Source of the DNA: Streptomyces sp. R33
Lineage (GTDB): Bacteria; Actinomycetota; Actinomycetes; Streptomycetales; Streptomycetaceae
NCBI RefSeq assembly: GCF_041200175.1
Contig: NZ_CP165727.1
Span: 8,054,001 to 8,118,000, forward strand
Length of the DNA: 64,000 nucleotides
Reading direction: 5' to 3'
Shown here: piece by piece, positions 28,890 through 37,490 of the stretch
How positions within the stretch are numbered: the stretch's first letter is position 1
Layout of the letters: each line of letters starts with the position of its first letter
Program-made: the position numbers and the translations under genes
The notes under the pieces: generated by a model
The model's database searches: none
What the model was told of the DNA's origin: nothing
The model's input: the letters and a program-made list of their open reading frames with translations, nothing else

Positions 28890-29986
28890 ACATCCTGATC
28901 ACCGGGGCCACCGGCTTCCTCGGCGGCCACCTCGCCGACGCCTGCCTGCGCGACGGCCACCGGGTCCGCGCCCTGGTCCGGCCCGGCAGCGACACCGCCC
29001 GCCTGAGCGCCCTCGGACCGGGGCTGGACCTCGTACCCGGCGACCTCGCCGACACCGCCTCGCTGGCCCGCGCGGCCATCGGCTGCGACACCGTGCTGCA
29101 CAGCGCCGCGCGCGTCGTCGATCACGGCAGCCGCGCCCAGTTCGAGGAGGCCAACGTCACCGGAACGCAGCGGCTGCTGACGGCGGCCCGCGCCGCGGGC
29201 GCCACCCGCTTCGTCTTCGTCAGCAGCCCGAGCGCGCTGATGCACCTGCGCGAGGGCGACCGGCTCGGGATCGACGAGAGCACCCCGTACCCCACCCGGT
29301 TCTTCAACCACTACTGCGCGACGAAGGCCGTCGCCGAGCAGTACGTACTGTCCGCGAACGCACCGGACTTCACCACCTGCGCCCTGCGCCCGCGCGGCAT
29401 CTGGGGCCCGCGCGACCACGCGGGTTTCCTGCCCCGCATGATCGCCTCGATGCGGGCGGGCCGACTGCCCGACCTGTCCGGCGGCAAACGGGTACGGGTC
29501 TCGCTCTGCCACGTCGACAACGCCGTCGAGGCCTGCCTGCGCGCGACCGCCGTCCCCGCCGAACGCATCGGCGGCAAGGCGTACTTCGTGGCCGACCGCG
29601 AGGAGACCGACCTGTGGGCCTTCCTCACCCGCGTCGGCGCCCTCCTCGGCTGCGCGCCGCCGCACCCCCGCGTCCCCGTCGCGGCCACGCGCATCCTCGC
29701 CGAGGCCGTCGAGGCGGTGTGGCGCCTGCGCCCTTCGGCCGGTACGGGCCCACCGCTGAGCCGTTACACGACGGCCCTCCTCACCCGCTCCACCACGTAC
29801 GACACGGGCGCCGCCCGCCGCGACCTCGGCTACGACCCGCCGCGCACCCAGGAGGACGGCGTGAGCGGGCTGCTCCGCTGGATCCACGGCATCGGCGGCG
29901 TCGAGGCCTGGGCGCGACCGGAGAAGCCCCAGGGGCGGAAGCCGCCCGCGTCCACGCGTACCGACCAAGGAAGCAGCCCGCGATGA
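28886..29986 (+). CDS. lstD: LstD: OleD/3-beta-HSD-like NAD(P)-dependent reductase
   Basis: A 366-residue extended short-chain dehydrogenase. The Rossmann loop is ILITGATGFLGGHLADAC and the catalytic tetrad includes Ser in FVSSPSAL and YCATK. OleD-type enzymes reduce the 2-alkyl-3-oxo acid from the thiolase step to the 3-hydroxy acid used by LstC. It begins at GTG 28886, which overlaps the lstC stop, and ends with an ATGA overlap into lstE. The Arg/Pro-rich tail after residue 345 has no known role. Confidence 0.88.
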   Translation: MNILITGATGFLGGHLADACLRDGHRVRALVRPGSDTARLSALGPGLDLVPGDLADTASLARAAIGCDTVLHSAARVVDHGSRAQFEEANVTGTQRLLTAARAAGATRFVFVSSPSALMHLREGDRLGIDESTPYPTRFFNHYCATKAVAEQYVLSANAPDFTTCALRPRGIWGPRDHAGFLPRMIASMRAGRLPDLSGGKRVRVSLCHVDNAVEACLRATAVPAERIGGKAYFVADREETDLWAFLTRVGALLGCAPPHPRVPVAATRILAEAVEAVWRLRPSAGTGPPLSRYTTALLTRSTTYDTGAARRDLGYDPPRTQEDGVSGLLRWIHGIGGVEAWARPEKPQGRKPPASTRTDQGSSPR

Positions 29987-32900
29987 CACCCCCTCACACC
30001 GTGTACCGGCGGCCGGTGTCGGCCACCGAGCACCTCTACCTTTCCGCGGGCCACGCGCGCGGGACCATGGCCCTGCGCATCGTCGTCGAAGGGCACACCG
30101 CCCCCGAACCGGCAGCCCTCCGGGCGGCGGTCGCCCGGGCCGCCGAGACCTGCCCCGGCTCCCGCCTGGTACGACGCGGGCCCGTCTGGACCGCCGAGGG
30201 CCCGCTGCCCACGATCCGCTACGCCACGCCGACCACCGGTGGCATCGACGTGTCGGACCCGGCCACGGCGGCGCTCCTCACCGGCCGCTCACGCCGGAAC
30301 GACCCGCCGGAGTGCGGGATCCTGGTCGTCCCCGACACCTCCGCGGACACGGACACCGCCACGCTCGTGTTCAGCGCCTCGCACGCCCTGATGGACGGAC
30401 ACGGCGCCCTGACCTGGGTACGGGAGGTCTTCCGCGCCCTGCGCGGGGAGCCCGGCCGCCCCGCCCTCGCCCCCGACACCGACCGCGGACTGCTGCGCCG
30501 GCTCGGCGCTTCAGGCCGGCGGCCGGCACTCGTCCCCGACCGCCCGTCGCCCCTGGGCCGCCCGGTCCCGGGCCCCGAGCAGACCCTGTGGCTCCGCCGA
30601 ACCCTCCCCGGCCACCACCGGGCCCTCACGGCCAGGCTGGCCCAGGCCCTGACGGACAGCGCGGCGACGGCCCGTGCCCGCTCCGGCGGTGCCCTCAGCG
30701 GCAGTGCCCGCTCCGGCGGCGCGGCCCGCGGCGGAACCCGGGTCATGATCCCGGTCGATCTGCGGCGCCACCGCCCCGGCACCGTCTCGACCGGCAACCT
30801 CACCCTGCCGCTGTTCCTGGACCTGAGCCCCGGACAGGAGTGGCCCAGGGCACAGGTCACCCTGCTCCGGGCGCTCGCCGAGAACCAGGAGCTCGCCGAG
30901 GGCTTCGAGTCGGCCCTCCTCCCATTGCCGACGGCGGCCGGTCGCCTCCTGCTGCGGGCCGCCCAGGCCGGCGCCGTACGGGCCGACCGGCACCTCGCCT
31001 CAGCCGTCGTCTCCCACCTGGGGCGTCTGGACCCGGCCGAGTTCTCCGGCGGGGGCTTCACCGCGACGACCCTGTACGCACTGCCCGTCCACGCCCCCTT
31101 GGTACCCGTCTCGATGGCCGCCACCGAGACGAACACCGCCACGGAGCTCACGATGGGCGTCCGCGGCGGCCCCGGTCTGGCCGAACGCGCCGCCCGCCTC
31201 CTGGACGAAGTCCTGGCCCACCTGCCGGCCTCCGCCGCACCGGCACCGCCGGCGCCGCCCGCATCCGCTGCGCGGCCCGGTCCCGCACCGCGGCCCCGGC
31301 CCGAGCCCGCGCCTGCGGTGCCGGCCGGGTCCGCGGCGGCGCCCGCGGCTCCGCCGGCTTCCACACCTGCGACGCCGCCCGCGTCCGGGCCCGTACCGCC
31401 CCCCGCCGTGGAACCGGAGCCCCCGCGCCCCGCCACCGTCGTGGAGCTGTTCCGCACGCAGGCCGCCCGTACGCCCGGAGCGCCCGCGCTCGACGGCCCC
31501 GGCGGGGTGGTCACGTACGCCGAAATGGACCGCCGTTCCGACGCCGTCGCCGCCGAGCTGCTGCGCCGGGGGATCGGGCGCGAAGACCTCGTCGGTCTGG
31601 TCGTCGACCGCACCCCGGCCGGGGTCTGCGCGCTGTGGGGGATCCTGAAGGCGGGTGCCGCCTACGTGCCGCTGGACCCCGCCCATCCCGCCGCGCGGAC
31701 CGCGGAGATCCTCCGCGCCTGCGGCGCCCGGCTCTGCCTGACCCAGCGTCACCTCGCCGAACGCCTCGGCGCGCTCGCGTCCTGCCCCCTGCTCGCGGCG
31801 GAGGACCTCGTCACCGGCCCGCCGGCCCGCCCGGTCCCCCCGGCCCCCGCGCTCGAGGACCTCGCGTACGTCATCCACACCTCCGGCTCCACCGGCCGCC
31901 CCAAGGGCGTGCAGATCGAACACCGGGCCCTCGCAGGCTTCGTCCGCTGGATGACGCAGGTCTGCCGCGTGGACGCGCGGACCCGCTTCGGCTTCGCGTC
32001 TTCCTACGGCTTCGACATCTCCTGCTTCCCGCTCTTCCTGCCCCTCCTGGCCGGCGGCACGGTGGTCCTCGCGCCCGACGCGCCCTCGCCCGCCACCCTG
32101 CGCCGGCTCGTCACCGACCACCGGGCCGACACCCTTGCCCTCACCCCCTCCCACCTGCCCCTGCTGCCCGACCGGGGCGACGTCCGCACCCTGCTGCTCG
32201 GCGGCGAACCGCTGACCCCGGCCGCCGTACGCACCGCCCGGACCGCCTTCGGTCCCGACTGCCGCATCATCAACGGCTACGGCCCCACCGAGGCGACCGT
32301 CGTCTGCCTCGCCCACGTCGTGGAGGACGCGCGGCCGACGACCGCCGCCACCCTCCCCATCGGCACCCCCGGCCCCTACGCCCGGGTCGACCTCGTCACC
32401 GAGGACGGCGAGCGCATCGGCACCGGGGCCGAGGACACCGGCCGCACGGGGGAGATCGTCGTCAGCGGCGCCCAGGTGGCCCGCGGCTACCTCGGCCCGC
32501 AGGACGGCCGCTCCTCCCCGTTCACCGAGCACGAGGGCGGCACCCGCAGCTACCGCACGGGGGACCTCGGGCGGCGACTGCCGGGCGGGGCGGTCGAGTT
32601 CGCCGGGCGCATCGACGGCCAGCTCAAGATCGCCGGGCACCGCATCGAGCCCGCGGAGATCGTCGCCGCGCTCGAAGCCCGGCCCGAGGTGAGTCGCGCC
32701 GTCGTGGCCGTCCGGCGCCGCCCGCACGGCACCGCGCCGGTCCTGTGCGCGTACGTCGTCCCGCGCGCCGACGGCTCGTACGGGGGCGCGGGCGACGCGC
32801 AGAGGAGCCCGAGCGGTACGGGTGCCCAAGGCGCTCTGCACGGCGGCCCCGACCTCTCCGACCTCTCCGACCTCCCCGCCACCCTGCGTTCCGCGCTCAC

Positions 32901-33309
32901 CGCCCTGCTGCCCGCCGCGATGGTCCCGGCGCACGTCATCACCGTGGACGCCATTCCCAGCACGGTCGGCGGCAAGGCCGACCTCGACGCCCTCCCCGAC
33001 CCCTTCACCTCCGCGCCCGTCGTCGCCCACGACCCGGCGGAGCCCGCCGCCCTCCAGGCGCGGGTGGCCGCCCACTGGGGCGCGATCCTCGCCGTGGACA
33101 CCACCCGGCTGTCCGCGGAATCCGACTTCCAGACCCTGGGCGGAGACTCCCTCGCCCTGGTGGAAATGCTGACCGCCGTCTCCGACGACCTGCTGGAACC
33201 CGCCGAGGCCCGGCGCTTCATGGCCGGCCTGGACTGCCTGGTCCGGAACCTGACGCTCGCACAGGTCTGCGCCCACCTCGCCGCCGCCCGAGAGGAGCTC
33301 CCCGCATGA
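29983..33309 (+). CDS. lstE: LstE: single-module NRPS (condensation-like, adenylation, thiolation)
   Basis: A 1108-residue module. Residues 1-405 are a condensation/acyltransferase-like domain whose active site reads S-H134-A-L-M-D138-G rather than HHxxxDG. A Pro/Ala-rich linker follows (about 410-475). The adenylation domain (480-1000) shows HTSGSTGRPKG, NGYGPTEATVV and YRTGDLG. The carrier domain has LGGDS with Ser1056. There is no thioesterase, so release is probably by ester formation between the bound amino acid and the hydroxyl of the beta-lactone, catalysed by the N-terminal domain. My hand-read specificity code is D-I-F-A-L-G-G-V-V-K, compatible with a branched hydrophobic residue such as Leu or Val. 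It overlaps lstD and lstF by ATGA. Confidence 0.88.
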   Translation: MTPPHTVYRRPVSATEHLYLSAGHARGTMALRIVVEGHTAPEPAALRAAVARAAETCPGSRLVRRGPVWTAEGPLPTIRYATPTTGGIDVSDPATAALLTGRSRRNDPPECGILVVPDTSADTDTATLVFSASHALMDGHGALTWVREVFRALRGEPGRPALAPDTDRGLLRRLGASGRRPALVPDRPSPLGRPVPGPEQTLWLRRTLPGHHRALTARLAQALTDSAATARARSGGALSGSARSGGAARGGTRVMIPVDLRRHRPGTVSTGNLTLPLFLDLSPGQEWPRAQVTLLRALAENQELAEGFESALLPLPTAAGRLLLRAAQAGAVRADRHLASAVVSHLGRLDPAEFSGGGFTATTLYALPVHAPLVPVSMAATETNTATELTMGVRGGPGLAERAARLLDEVLAHLPASAAPAPPAPPASAARPGPAPRPRPEPAPAVPAGSAAAPAAPPASTPATPPASGPVPPPAVEPEPPRPATVVELFRTQAARTPGAPALDGPGGVVTYAEMDRRSDAVAAELLRRGIGREDLVGLVVDRTPAGVCALWGILKAGAAYVPLDPAHPAARTAEILRACGARLCLTQRHLAERLGALASCPLLAAEDLVTGPPARPVPPAPALEDLAYVIHTSGSTGRPKGVQIEHRALAGFVRWMTQVCRVDARTRFGFASSYGFDISCFPLFLPLLAGGTVVLAPDAPSPATLRRLVTDHRADTLALTPSHLPLLPDRGDVRTLLLGGEPLTPAAVRTARTAFGPDCRIINGYGPTEATVVCLAHVVEDARPTTAATLPIGTPGPYARVDLVTEDGERIGTGAEDTGRTGEIVVSGAQVARGYLGPQDGRSSPFTEHEGGTRSYRTGDLGRRLPGGAVEFAGRIDGQLKIAGHRIEPAEIVAALEARPEVSRAVVAVRRRPHGTAPVLCAYVVPRADGSYGGAGDAQRSPSGTGAQGALHGGPDLSDLSDLPATLRSALTALLPAAMVPAHVITVDAIPSTVGGKADLDALPDPFTSAPVVAHDPAEPAALQARVAAHWGAILAVDTTRLSAESDFQTLGGDSLALVEMLTAVSDDLLEPAEARRFMAGLDCLVRNLTLAQVCAHLAAAREELPA

Positions 33310-33998
33310 TCTTCGTCGGAGACGGCGCACTGCTGCGCCGAGCCGTCGCTCACGCCGCCGCGCAGGGCCACCCCGTAGACCTCGTCTGCTGCGAGGATCC
33401 GCAGGACGCTGCAGGCGCCCGGCACCTGCGCGTTCCCGCCTCCGGCGACGTCAACGCCCACGCCGACGCCCTCGCGCAGGCCTGCACCGACGGAGTCGTC
33501 TGGTCCCTCAACAACCGCCGGATCTTCCGCGCCCCGCTCCTCTCCCGGGGCCTGCGCATCCTCAACATCCACAACGGCCTGCTGCCCCGCCACCGCGGAC
33601 TGCCCTCCGTGGCCGTCCTCTTCGCCCTGCTGCACGGCGAGCGCGAGTACGGCGCGACCCTGCACGAGGTCGACGCGGGCATCGACACCGGCCGCGTCCT
33701 GGCCGTACGCCGCTTCCCGATCGCCCCCGACGCCCGCCACTTCCAGGTCATGCTCCACGGCGTGCGCGCCTGCCAGGCCCTGTTCGAGGAAACCCTGCCG
33801 GCGGTCGACGCGGGCGCGGCCCTCCCGCCCCCACCCGCCCCCGCGGGGCCGTCGGCGTACTACGGGACCCGGGCCCTGGCCCGGCTGGCGGACCACCGCG
33901 ATCACCCGGCCTACGCCGCCGCCACGGACCTCGGCCCCTTCGCCGCGCACGCCCCCGAACTGGCCGCGGCGATCGGGACGGCGGCGCCCTTCACATGA
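33306..33998 (+). CDS. lstF: LstF: formyltransferase
   Basis: A 230-residue enzyme of the 10-formyltetrahydrofolate-dependent formyltransferase family. The catalytic Asn-His-Asp set is visible as N87-I-H89-N-G-L-L-P-R-H-R-G and D127 in DAGIDTG. It should N-formylate the amino acid attached by LstE, as in N-formyl-leucine of lipstatin. It is shorter than Fmt (about 310), lacking the C-terminal tRNA-binding domain, which fits a small-molecule substrate. It starts inside the lstE stop (ATGA) and is the last gene of the operon. I see no clear hairpin behind it. Confidence 0.86.
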   Translation: MIFVGDGALLRRAVAHAAAQGHPVDLVCCEDPQDAAGARHLRVPASGDVNAHADALAQACTDGVVWSLNNRRIFRAPLLSRGLRILNIHNGLLPRHRGLPSVAVLFALLHGEREYGATLHEVDAGIDTGRVLAVRRFPIAPDARHFQVMLHGVRACQALFEETLPAVDAGAALPPPPAPAGPSAYYGTRALARLADHRDHPAYAAATDLGPFAAHAPELAAAIGTAAPFT

Positions 33999-34132
33999 GA
34001 TGACTTTTCGGGCCGCGTCACCCGGAATGGTCAGGTACCCGATCTTTCCGTGCGTAGGGGACGTGACCTGTGGTTTCCTGAGCCCGCCTCGCCTGTAGCG
34101 AGTCGACTACGTGGAGTGAAGGGGATGTTGTC

Positions 34133-34672
34133 GTGAGCGTTCTGGACATCAAGCTGGACCGGTCGTTCGATGTCTTCGACTCGGACCGCGACGGGCGGCT
34201 CGAGAAGTCGGACGTCATCGGCCTCTCGGACAAGCTCGCCGAATCACTCGGGGTCGCTCCGGCGACAGTGGCCGGACTCCGGGACTCGTTGGCGGACCTC
34301 TGGGACGCCGTCTTCCAGAAGATGGACAAGAACGACGACGGAGCGGTCGACCGGCACGAGTTCCGGGCGGCGTTCCGGGCGCGGATCGTCACGGATCAGA
34401 ACAGGATCTGGGAACGGATCAGGAACATGAGCAACGCCTGGACGGAGCTCGGTGACCGCGACGGCGACGGCATGCTGAGCCGGGAGGAGTACACCTCGCT
34501 GCTCCACGGCATGTTCCGCTTGCCCCGCGAGACCTTCGACGAGGCGTTCAGTCAGCTGGACGTGGACGGTGACGGGCAGTTGAGCCGTGACGAGATCAGC
34601 TCCGCAATGAAGGAGTACTACACGAGCGACAACTACTCGGCCCGCGGGAACCAGTTCTTCGGGCGCCTCTGA
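34133..34672 (+). CDS. EF-hand calcium-binding protein (calerythrin/calsymin type)
   Basis: A 179-residue protein with four EF-hand loops: DSDRDGRLEKSD, DKNDDGAVDRHE, DRDGDGMLSREE and DVDGDGQLSRDE. All four keep the acidic and glycine positions needed for calcium (the first ends in Asp rather than Glu). It has no signal peptide, so it is a cytosolic calcium sensor or buffer like calerythrin of Saccharopolyspora. GTG 34133 is preceded by GAAGGGG. It stands 134 bp after lstF on the same strand; a functional link is unproven. Confidence 0.88.
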   Translation: MSVLDIKLDRSFDVFDSDRDGRLEKSDVIGLSDKLAESLGVAPATVAGLRDSLADLWDAVFQKMDKNDDGAVDRHEFRAAFRARIVTDQNRIWERIRNMSNAWTELGDRDGDGMLSREEYTSLLHGMFRLPRETFDEAFSQLDVDGDGQLSRDEISSAMKEYYTSDNYSARGNQFFGRL

Positions 34673-34831
34673 GGGCTGTCCGAGGCGGGTCCGGAAGACG
34701 GGGGAGGGTACGCAGTATTCGCCCCTGCTGCCCGCCCTCCTCCAGTGGCTTCTCCAGACCGGTTCGAATGGCGTCCCCGCTCGTTGACCGGGGAGGAAGC
34801 CGATCATTCACGACCTGCTGGAGGACCTCTG

Positions 34832-36436
34832 ATGGCCGATGCCGCACTGCCGGTGATTGTTCTCTCCGACTCCGACCCGCTCCGCCGCCATGAAACCGCT
34901 GAGCTGGTGCAAAGCTGGTACCGGACGTCCTTCCGCGTGCTGCAGGTCGGAGGGCAGGCGGAGGTGGTCCGCGCGTTGCGCGCGCTGGCCGACCGGAAGG
35001 TACCGGTGGCAGCCGTGCTCGCCGATGAAGCACCGGACCCGGGTGCCGCGCAGCACCCGGGTGTGCGCTGGCTGTCGCTGGCCGAGCGCGGCGGTGCGGA
35101 GTCCGACGGCACCCCCGTCGGGGCGGCCCGGGACGATGGCGACCCGGCCGAGCACCTTCGTGGCGCGCTCGACGATTCCCTGTGCACGTGGAACGCCGAC
35201 CACGACGGCGGTGTGCCGACCGCCGAGGTGCGCGGGAGCCGCTTCTCACCCGCCGCCTATGCGGTGCGTGACTTCCTCGGCCGCAGCGGCGTGATCTTCC
35301 GCTGGCTCCCTGAGGAGGACGTACGGGACGCCCCGGTGACCGTCCGCCTCGGGGACGGCACCGAGATCGTGGATCCTTCGCTCAGTGACCTGGCCGAGCG
35401 GCTCGGTCTCATCCGGCCGGCCGAACAGGACCACTACGACGTCGCGGTGATCGGCGGTGGCCCCGGAGGTCTGTCCGCGGCCGTGTACGCGGCTGCCGAG
35501 GGCATGAGCGTGGTCGTGATCGAGGACGACGCGCCCGGCGGTCAGGCGGGATCGACCTCGCGGATCGAGAACTACCTCGGTTTCCCCGTAGGGCTCACAG
35601 GTGGCGATCTCGCCCAGCGCGCCCTGCAACAGGCCCGTCGCGCCCGCGTCGAGTGGCAGCCCACCCGGGTGGCCAGTCGGGTGACCCCGACGGACACCGG
35701 GGACCACACCGTCGAGTTCGTCAAGGCGGGTACCGATGAGACGGCCTCGGTGACAGCGGCAGCGGTGGTGGTCGCCACGGGCGTGGACTGGCGCCGCCTG
35801 ACGGCTCCCGGCGTCGACCGCCTGCTCAACTCCGGTGTGTACTACGGCGCATGCCTGTCCGACGCCCCCTCGGCCGCAGGGGAGGACGTGTACATGGTGG
35901 GCGCGGGCAACTCCGCCGGACAGGCCGCCCTCTATTTCGCGCGCTACGCCCGCACCGTCACCTTGCTGGTGAGGGGCGCCGACCTCGGCGCTTCCATGTC
36001 GAGCTACCTCGTCCAGCGCATCGAGCGGACGCCGGGCCTGCAGGTCCTCCTGGGGACCGAGGTGGCCGAGTGCCACGGCGGGGCGACTCTCACCGCTCTG
36101 AGTCTGCGCGATCGCGACGGCGGCGAGCGCACGGTCCCCGCGCACTGCCTCTACGTGCTGATCGGCGGCCACCCGTCGACCGACTGGCTCGGCGGCAGTC
36201 TGAAGCTCGACGGCCGCGGATACGTCCTGACCGGAAGCGGCGGAGCCGGCCCGGACGCACTGCCGATGGAGACCAGCGTGCCCGGGGTGTTCGCCGTGGG
36301 CGACGTGCGCTCCGGATCCGTCAAGAGGGTCGGCGCCGCCGTGGGTGAAGGAGCCGCAGTCGCCCAGTCCCTGGTCGAGTACCGACGGCGTCATCCCGAG
36401 CGCTTCCGGGGTGCGGGAGCGCCCTGCGGCTTCTGA
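34832..36436 (+). CDS. Thioredoxin-reductase-like flavoprotein with receiver-like and glutaredoxin-like N-terminal domains
   Basis: A 534-residue fusion. Residues 1-80 look like a response-regulator fold without the phospho-Asp site (VIVLSDSDPLRRHE). Residues 135-190 resemble a glutaredoxin-like module without cysteines (FLGRSGVIFRWLPEEDV). From residue 205 a thioredoxin-reductase-type flavoprotein follows: FAD loop VIGGGPGGLSAA, GGQAGSTSRIENYLGFP, NAD loop MVGAGNSAGQAALYFARYA and AVGDVRSGSVKRVGAAVGEG. The redox CxxC is missing: the expected position reads YYGACLSDAP. It is thus not a classical thioredoxin reductase and may reduce another substrate or sense redox state. Confidence 0.85.
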   Translation: MADAALPVIVLSDSDPLRRHETAELVQSWYRTSFRVLQVGGQAEVVRALRALADRKVPVAAVLADEAPDPGAAQHPGVRWLSLAERGGAESDGTPVGAARDDGDPAEHLRGALDDSLCTWNADHDGGVPTAEVRGSRFSPAAYAVRDFLGRSGVIFRWLPEEDVRDAPVTVRLGDGTEIVDPSLSDLAERLGLIRPAEQDHYDVAVIGGGPGGLSAAVYAAAEGMSVVVIEDDAPGGQAGSTSRIENYLGFPVGLTGGDLAQRALQQARRARVEWQPTRVASRVTPTDTGDHTVEFVKAGTDETASVTAAAVVVATGVDWRRLTAPGVDRLLNSGVYYGACLSDAPSAAGEDVYMVGAGNSAGQAALYFARYARTVTLLVRGADLGASMSSYLVQRIERTPGLQVLLGTEVAECHGGATLTALSLRDRDGGERTVPAHCLYVLIGGHPSTDWLGGSLKLDGRGYVLTGSGGAGPDALPMETSVPGVFAVGDVRSGSVKRVGAAVGEGAAVAQSLVEYRRRHPERFRGAGAPCGF

Positions 36437-36461
36437 CGGACACCCCGTCGCTGTGGCGCAA

Positions 36462-36686
36462 TCAGCCGCCGCCTCTGTGGAGGAAGAGGAGAAGGCTGCT
36501 CGCCTGGGCGGGGGTCAGGTCCACCGGAACGTCCCGGGGAGCCGGTCTTCCCTCGGCAATGGCGAGGAGGTGGGCCTCGGCCTGTTCGGGTGGGACGCTG
36601 TCGAGGATTTCATTGATCAGCTTCATCATCTCTTCGTCCGAGAGTGCTTCCGGATCGCTGAAGACCTTCGGCTTTTCCTTGTCCAT
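36462..36686 (-). CDS. Small acidic hypothetical protein (74 aa)
   Basis: A 74-residue soluble acidic protein (MDKEKPKVFSDPEALSDEE at its start, LTPAQASSLLLFLHRGGG at its end). ATG 36686 has GAGG 6 bp upstream; a longer form from GTG 36758 is possible but less likely. It is convergent with the flavoprotein gene. I recognise no family. The mostly helical, charged sequence suggests a small regulatory or binding protein. Confidence 0.55.
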   Translation of the reverse strand: MDKEKPKVFSDPEALSDEEMMKLINEILDSVPPEQAEAHLLAIAEGRPAPRDVPVDLTPAQASSLLLFLHRGGG

Positions 36687-36849
36687 TTCCGGCCTCACCG
36701 TGTAGTCATGTGACACGAAACGAAGGAGCCGGGACCACCACCGTCCCGGCTCCGACACTTCATCCGGAGGAGGCCCGCCCGGTACCGCTCAGTCGAAGGT
36801 TGCCACGGGCGACGGCGGGATGACGTCACGTTCAGGCCGCAAGGCGCGT

Positions 36850-36905
36850 CAAGTGAGCCGCTGGATGGTCCCGTCAGGAAGTGATCCGCTGGATGGTCCC
36901 GTCAG
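36850..36905. repeat. 28-bp perfect-register tandem duplication at a gene 3' end
   Basis: Two 28-bp units abut at 36850-36877 and 36878-36905, differing at two positions. They cover the 3' end of the small secreted protein gene; 28 is not a multiple of three, so the duplication moves the reading frame at the C-terminus. Confidence 0.85.
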
Positions 36906-37083
36906 GCATCGTGCAGCTTTCGCCCCCGTAGGGGACCGACGTGATCTGTCCGCCCGCGGCGGTGCACTCGTCTCTGGTGATGTTCGGAGACGAGGCGGCC
37001 TGAGCGCTGACGGCGCCGATGGCACTCGAGCCGGCAAGGGTTGCCGCGGCCAGCGCGAGGCCGAGGATTCTTCGCATGCGCAT
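36874..37083 (-). CDS. Small secreted protein (69 aa) with signal peptide
   Basis: A 69-residue precursor. Residues 1-28 form a signal peptide (basic start MRMRRIL, hydrophobic core, AVSAQA before the cleavage site). The mature part of about 41 residues has two cysteines (DECTAAGG and ESCTMPDG) that could form one disulphide. ATG 37083 has GAGGAG. The last residues are encoded in a tandemly duplicated 28-bp segment, so the present C-terminus is probably altered. Function unknown. Confidence 0.7.
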   Translation of the reverse strand: MRMRRILGLALAAATLAGSSAIGAVSAQAASSPNITRDECTAAGGQITSVPYGGESCTMPDGTIQRITS

Positions 37084-37268
37084 GACTTTCTCTCCTCTCA
37101 GGCGCCGACTTCGGGCCTGCGGAAGGACAAGTCTCAGGGCTGACGGCGCCCTCCTCTTCAGCATGGGCGATGCGCCGGAGGCACGCCAGGCGAGCTGTGC
37201 ACCGCAACTCGTGCCCCGTGAGCGCCGGGCCCGCTCCGGGCTTCGTCGCACGCCCGTGCCGGGGCGGG

Positions 37269-37490
37269 TCATCCCTCCGCCGTGTCCTCGGCTTCCCAGC
37301 GCAGCAGGTCGCCCGGCTGGCACTTGAGCACTTCGCAGAGCGCGGCGAGCGTCGCGAAGCGCACCGCCTTGGCCCGGCCGTTCTTGAGGACGGCCAGGTT
37401 GGCGGGAGTGATCCCCACGCGGTCCGCGAGTTCGCCCACGGACATCTTCCGCCTGGCCAGCATCACGTCGATGTCGACGGTGATCGGCAT
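37269..37490 (-). CDS. XRE-family small transcriptional regulator
   Basis: A 73-residue Cro/C1-type helix-turn-helix protein (ITPANLAVLKNGRAKAVRFATLAALCEVL) of the YozG type that regularly pairs with DUF2975 membrane proteins. The ATG at 37490 shares its A with the stop of the upstream DUF2975 gene (TGATG), so the two are translationally coupled. It probably represses its own operon through the palindrome at 38012-38032. Confidence 0.87.
   Translation of the reverse strand: MPITVDIDVMLARRKMSVGELADRVGITPANLAVLKNGRAKAVRFATLAALCEVLKCQPGDLLRWEAEDTAEG

Noticed and set aside
36687..36758. Longer form of the small acidic protein from GTG 36758
   Set aside because: ATG 36686 has a well-placed GAGG and begins the low-bias acidic sequence; the extension is Arg/Trp-rich.
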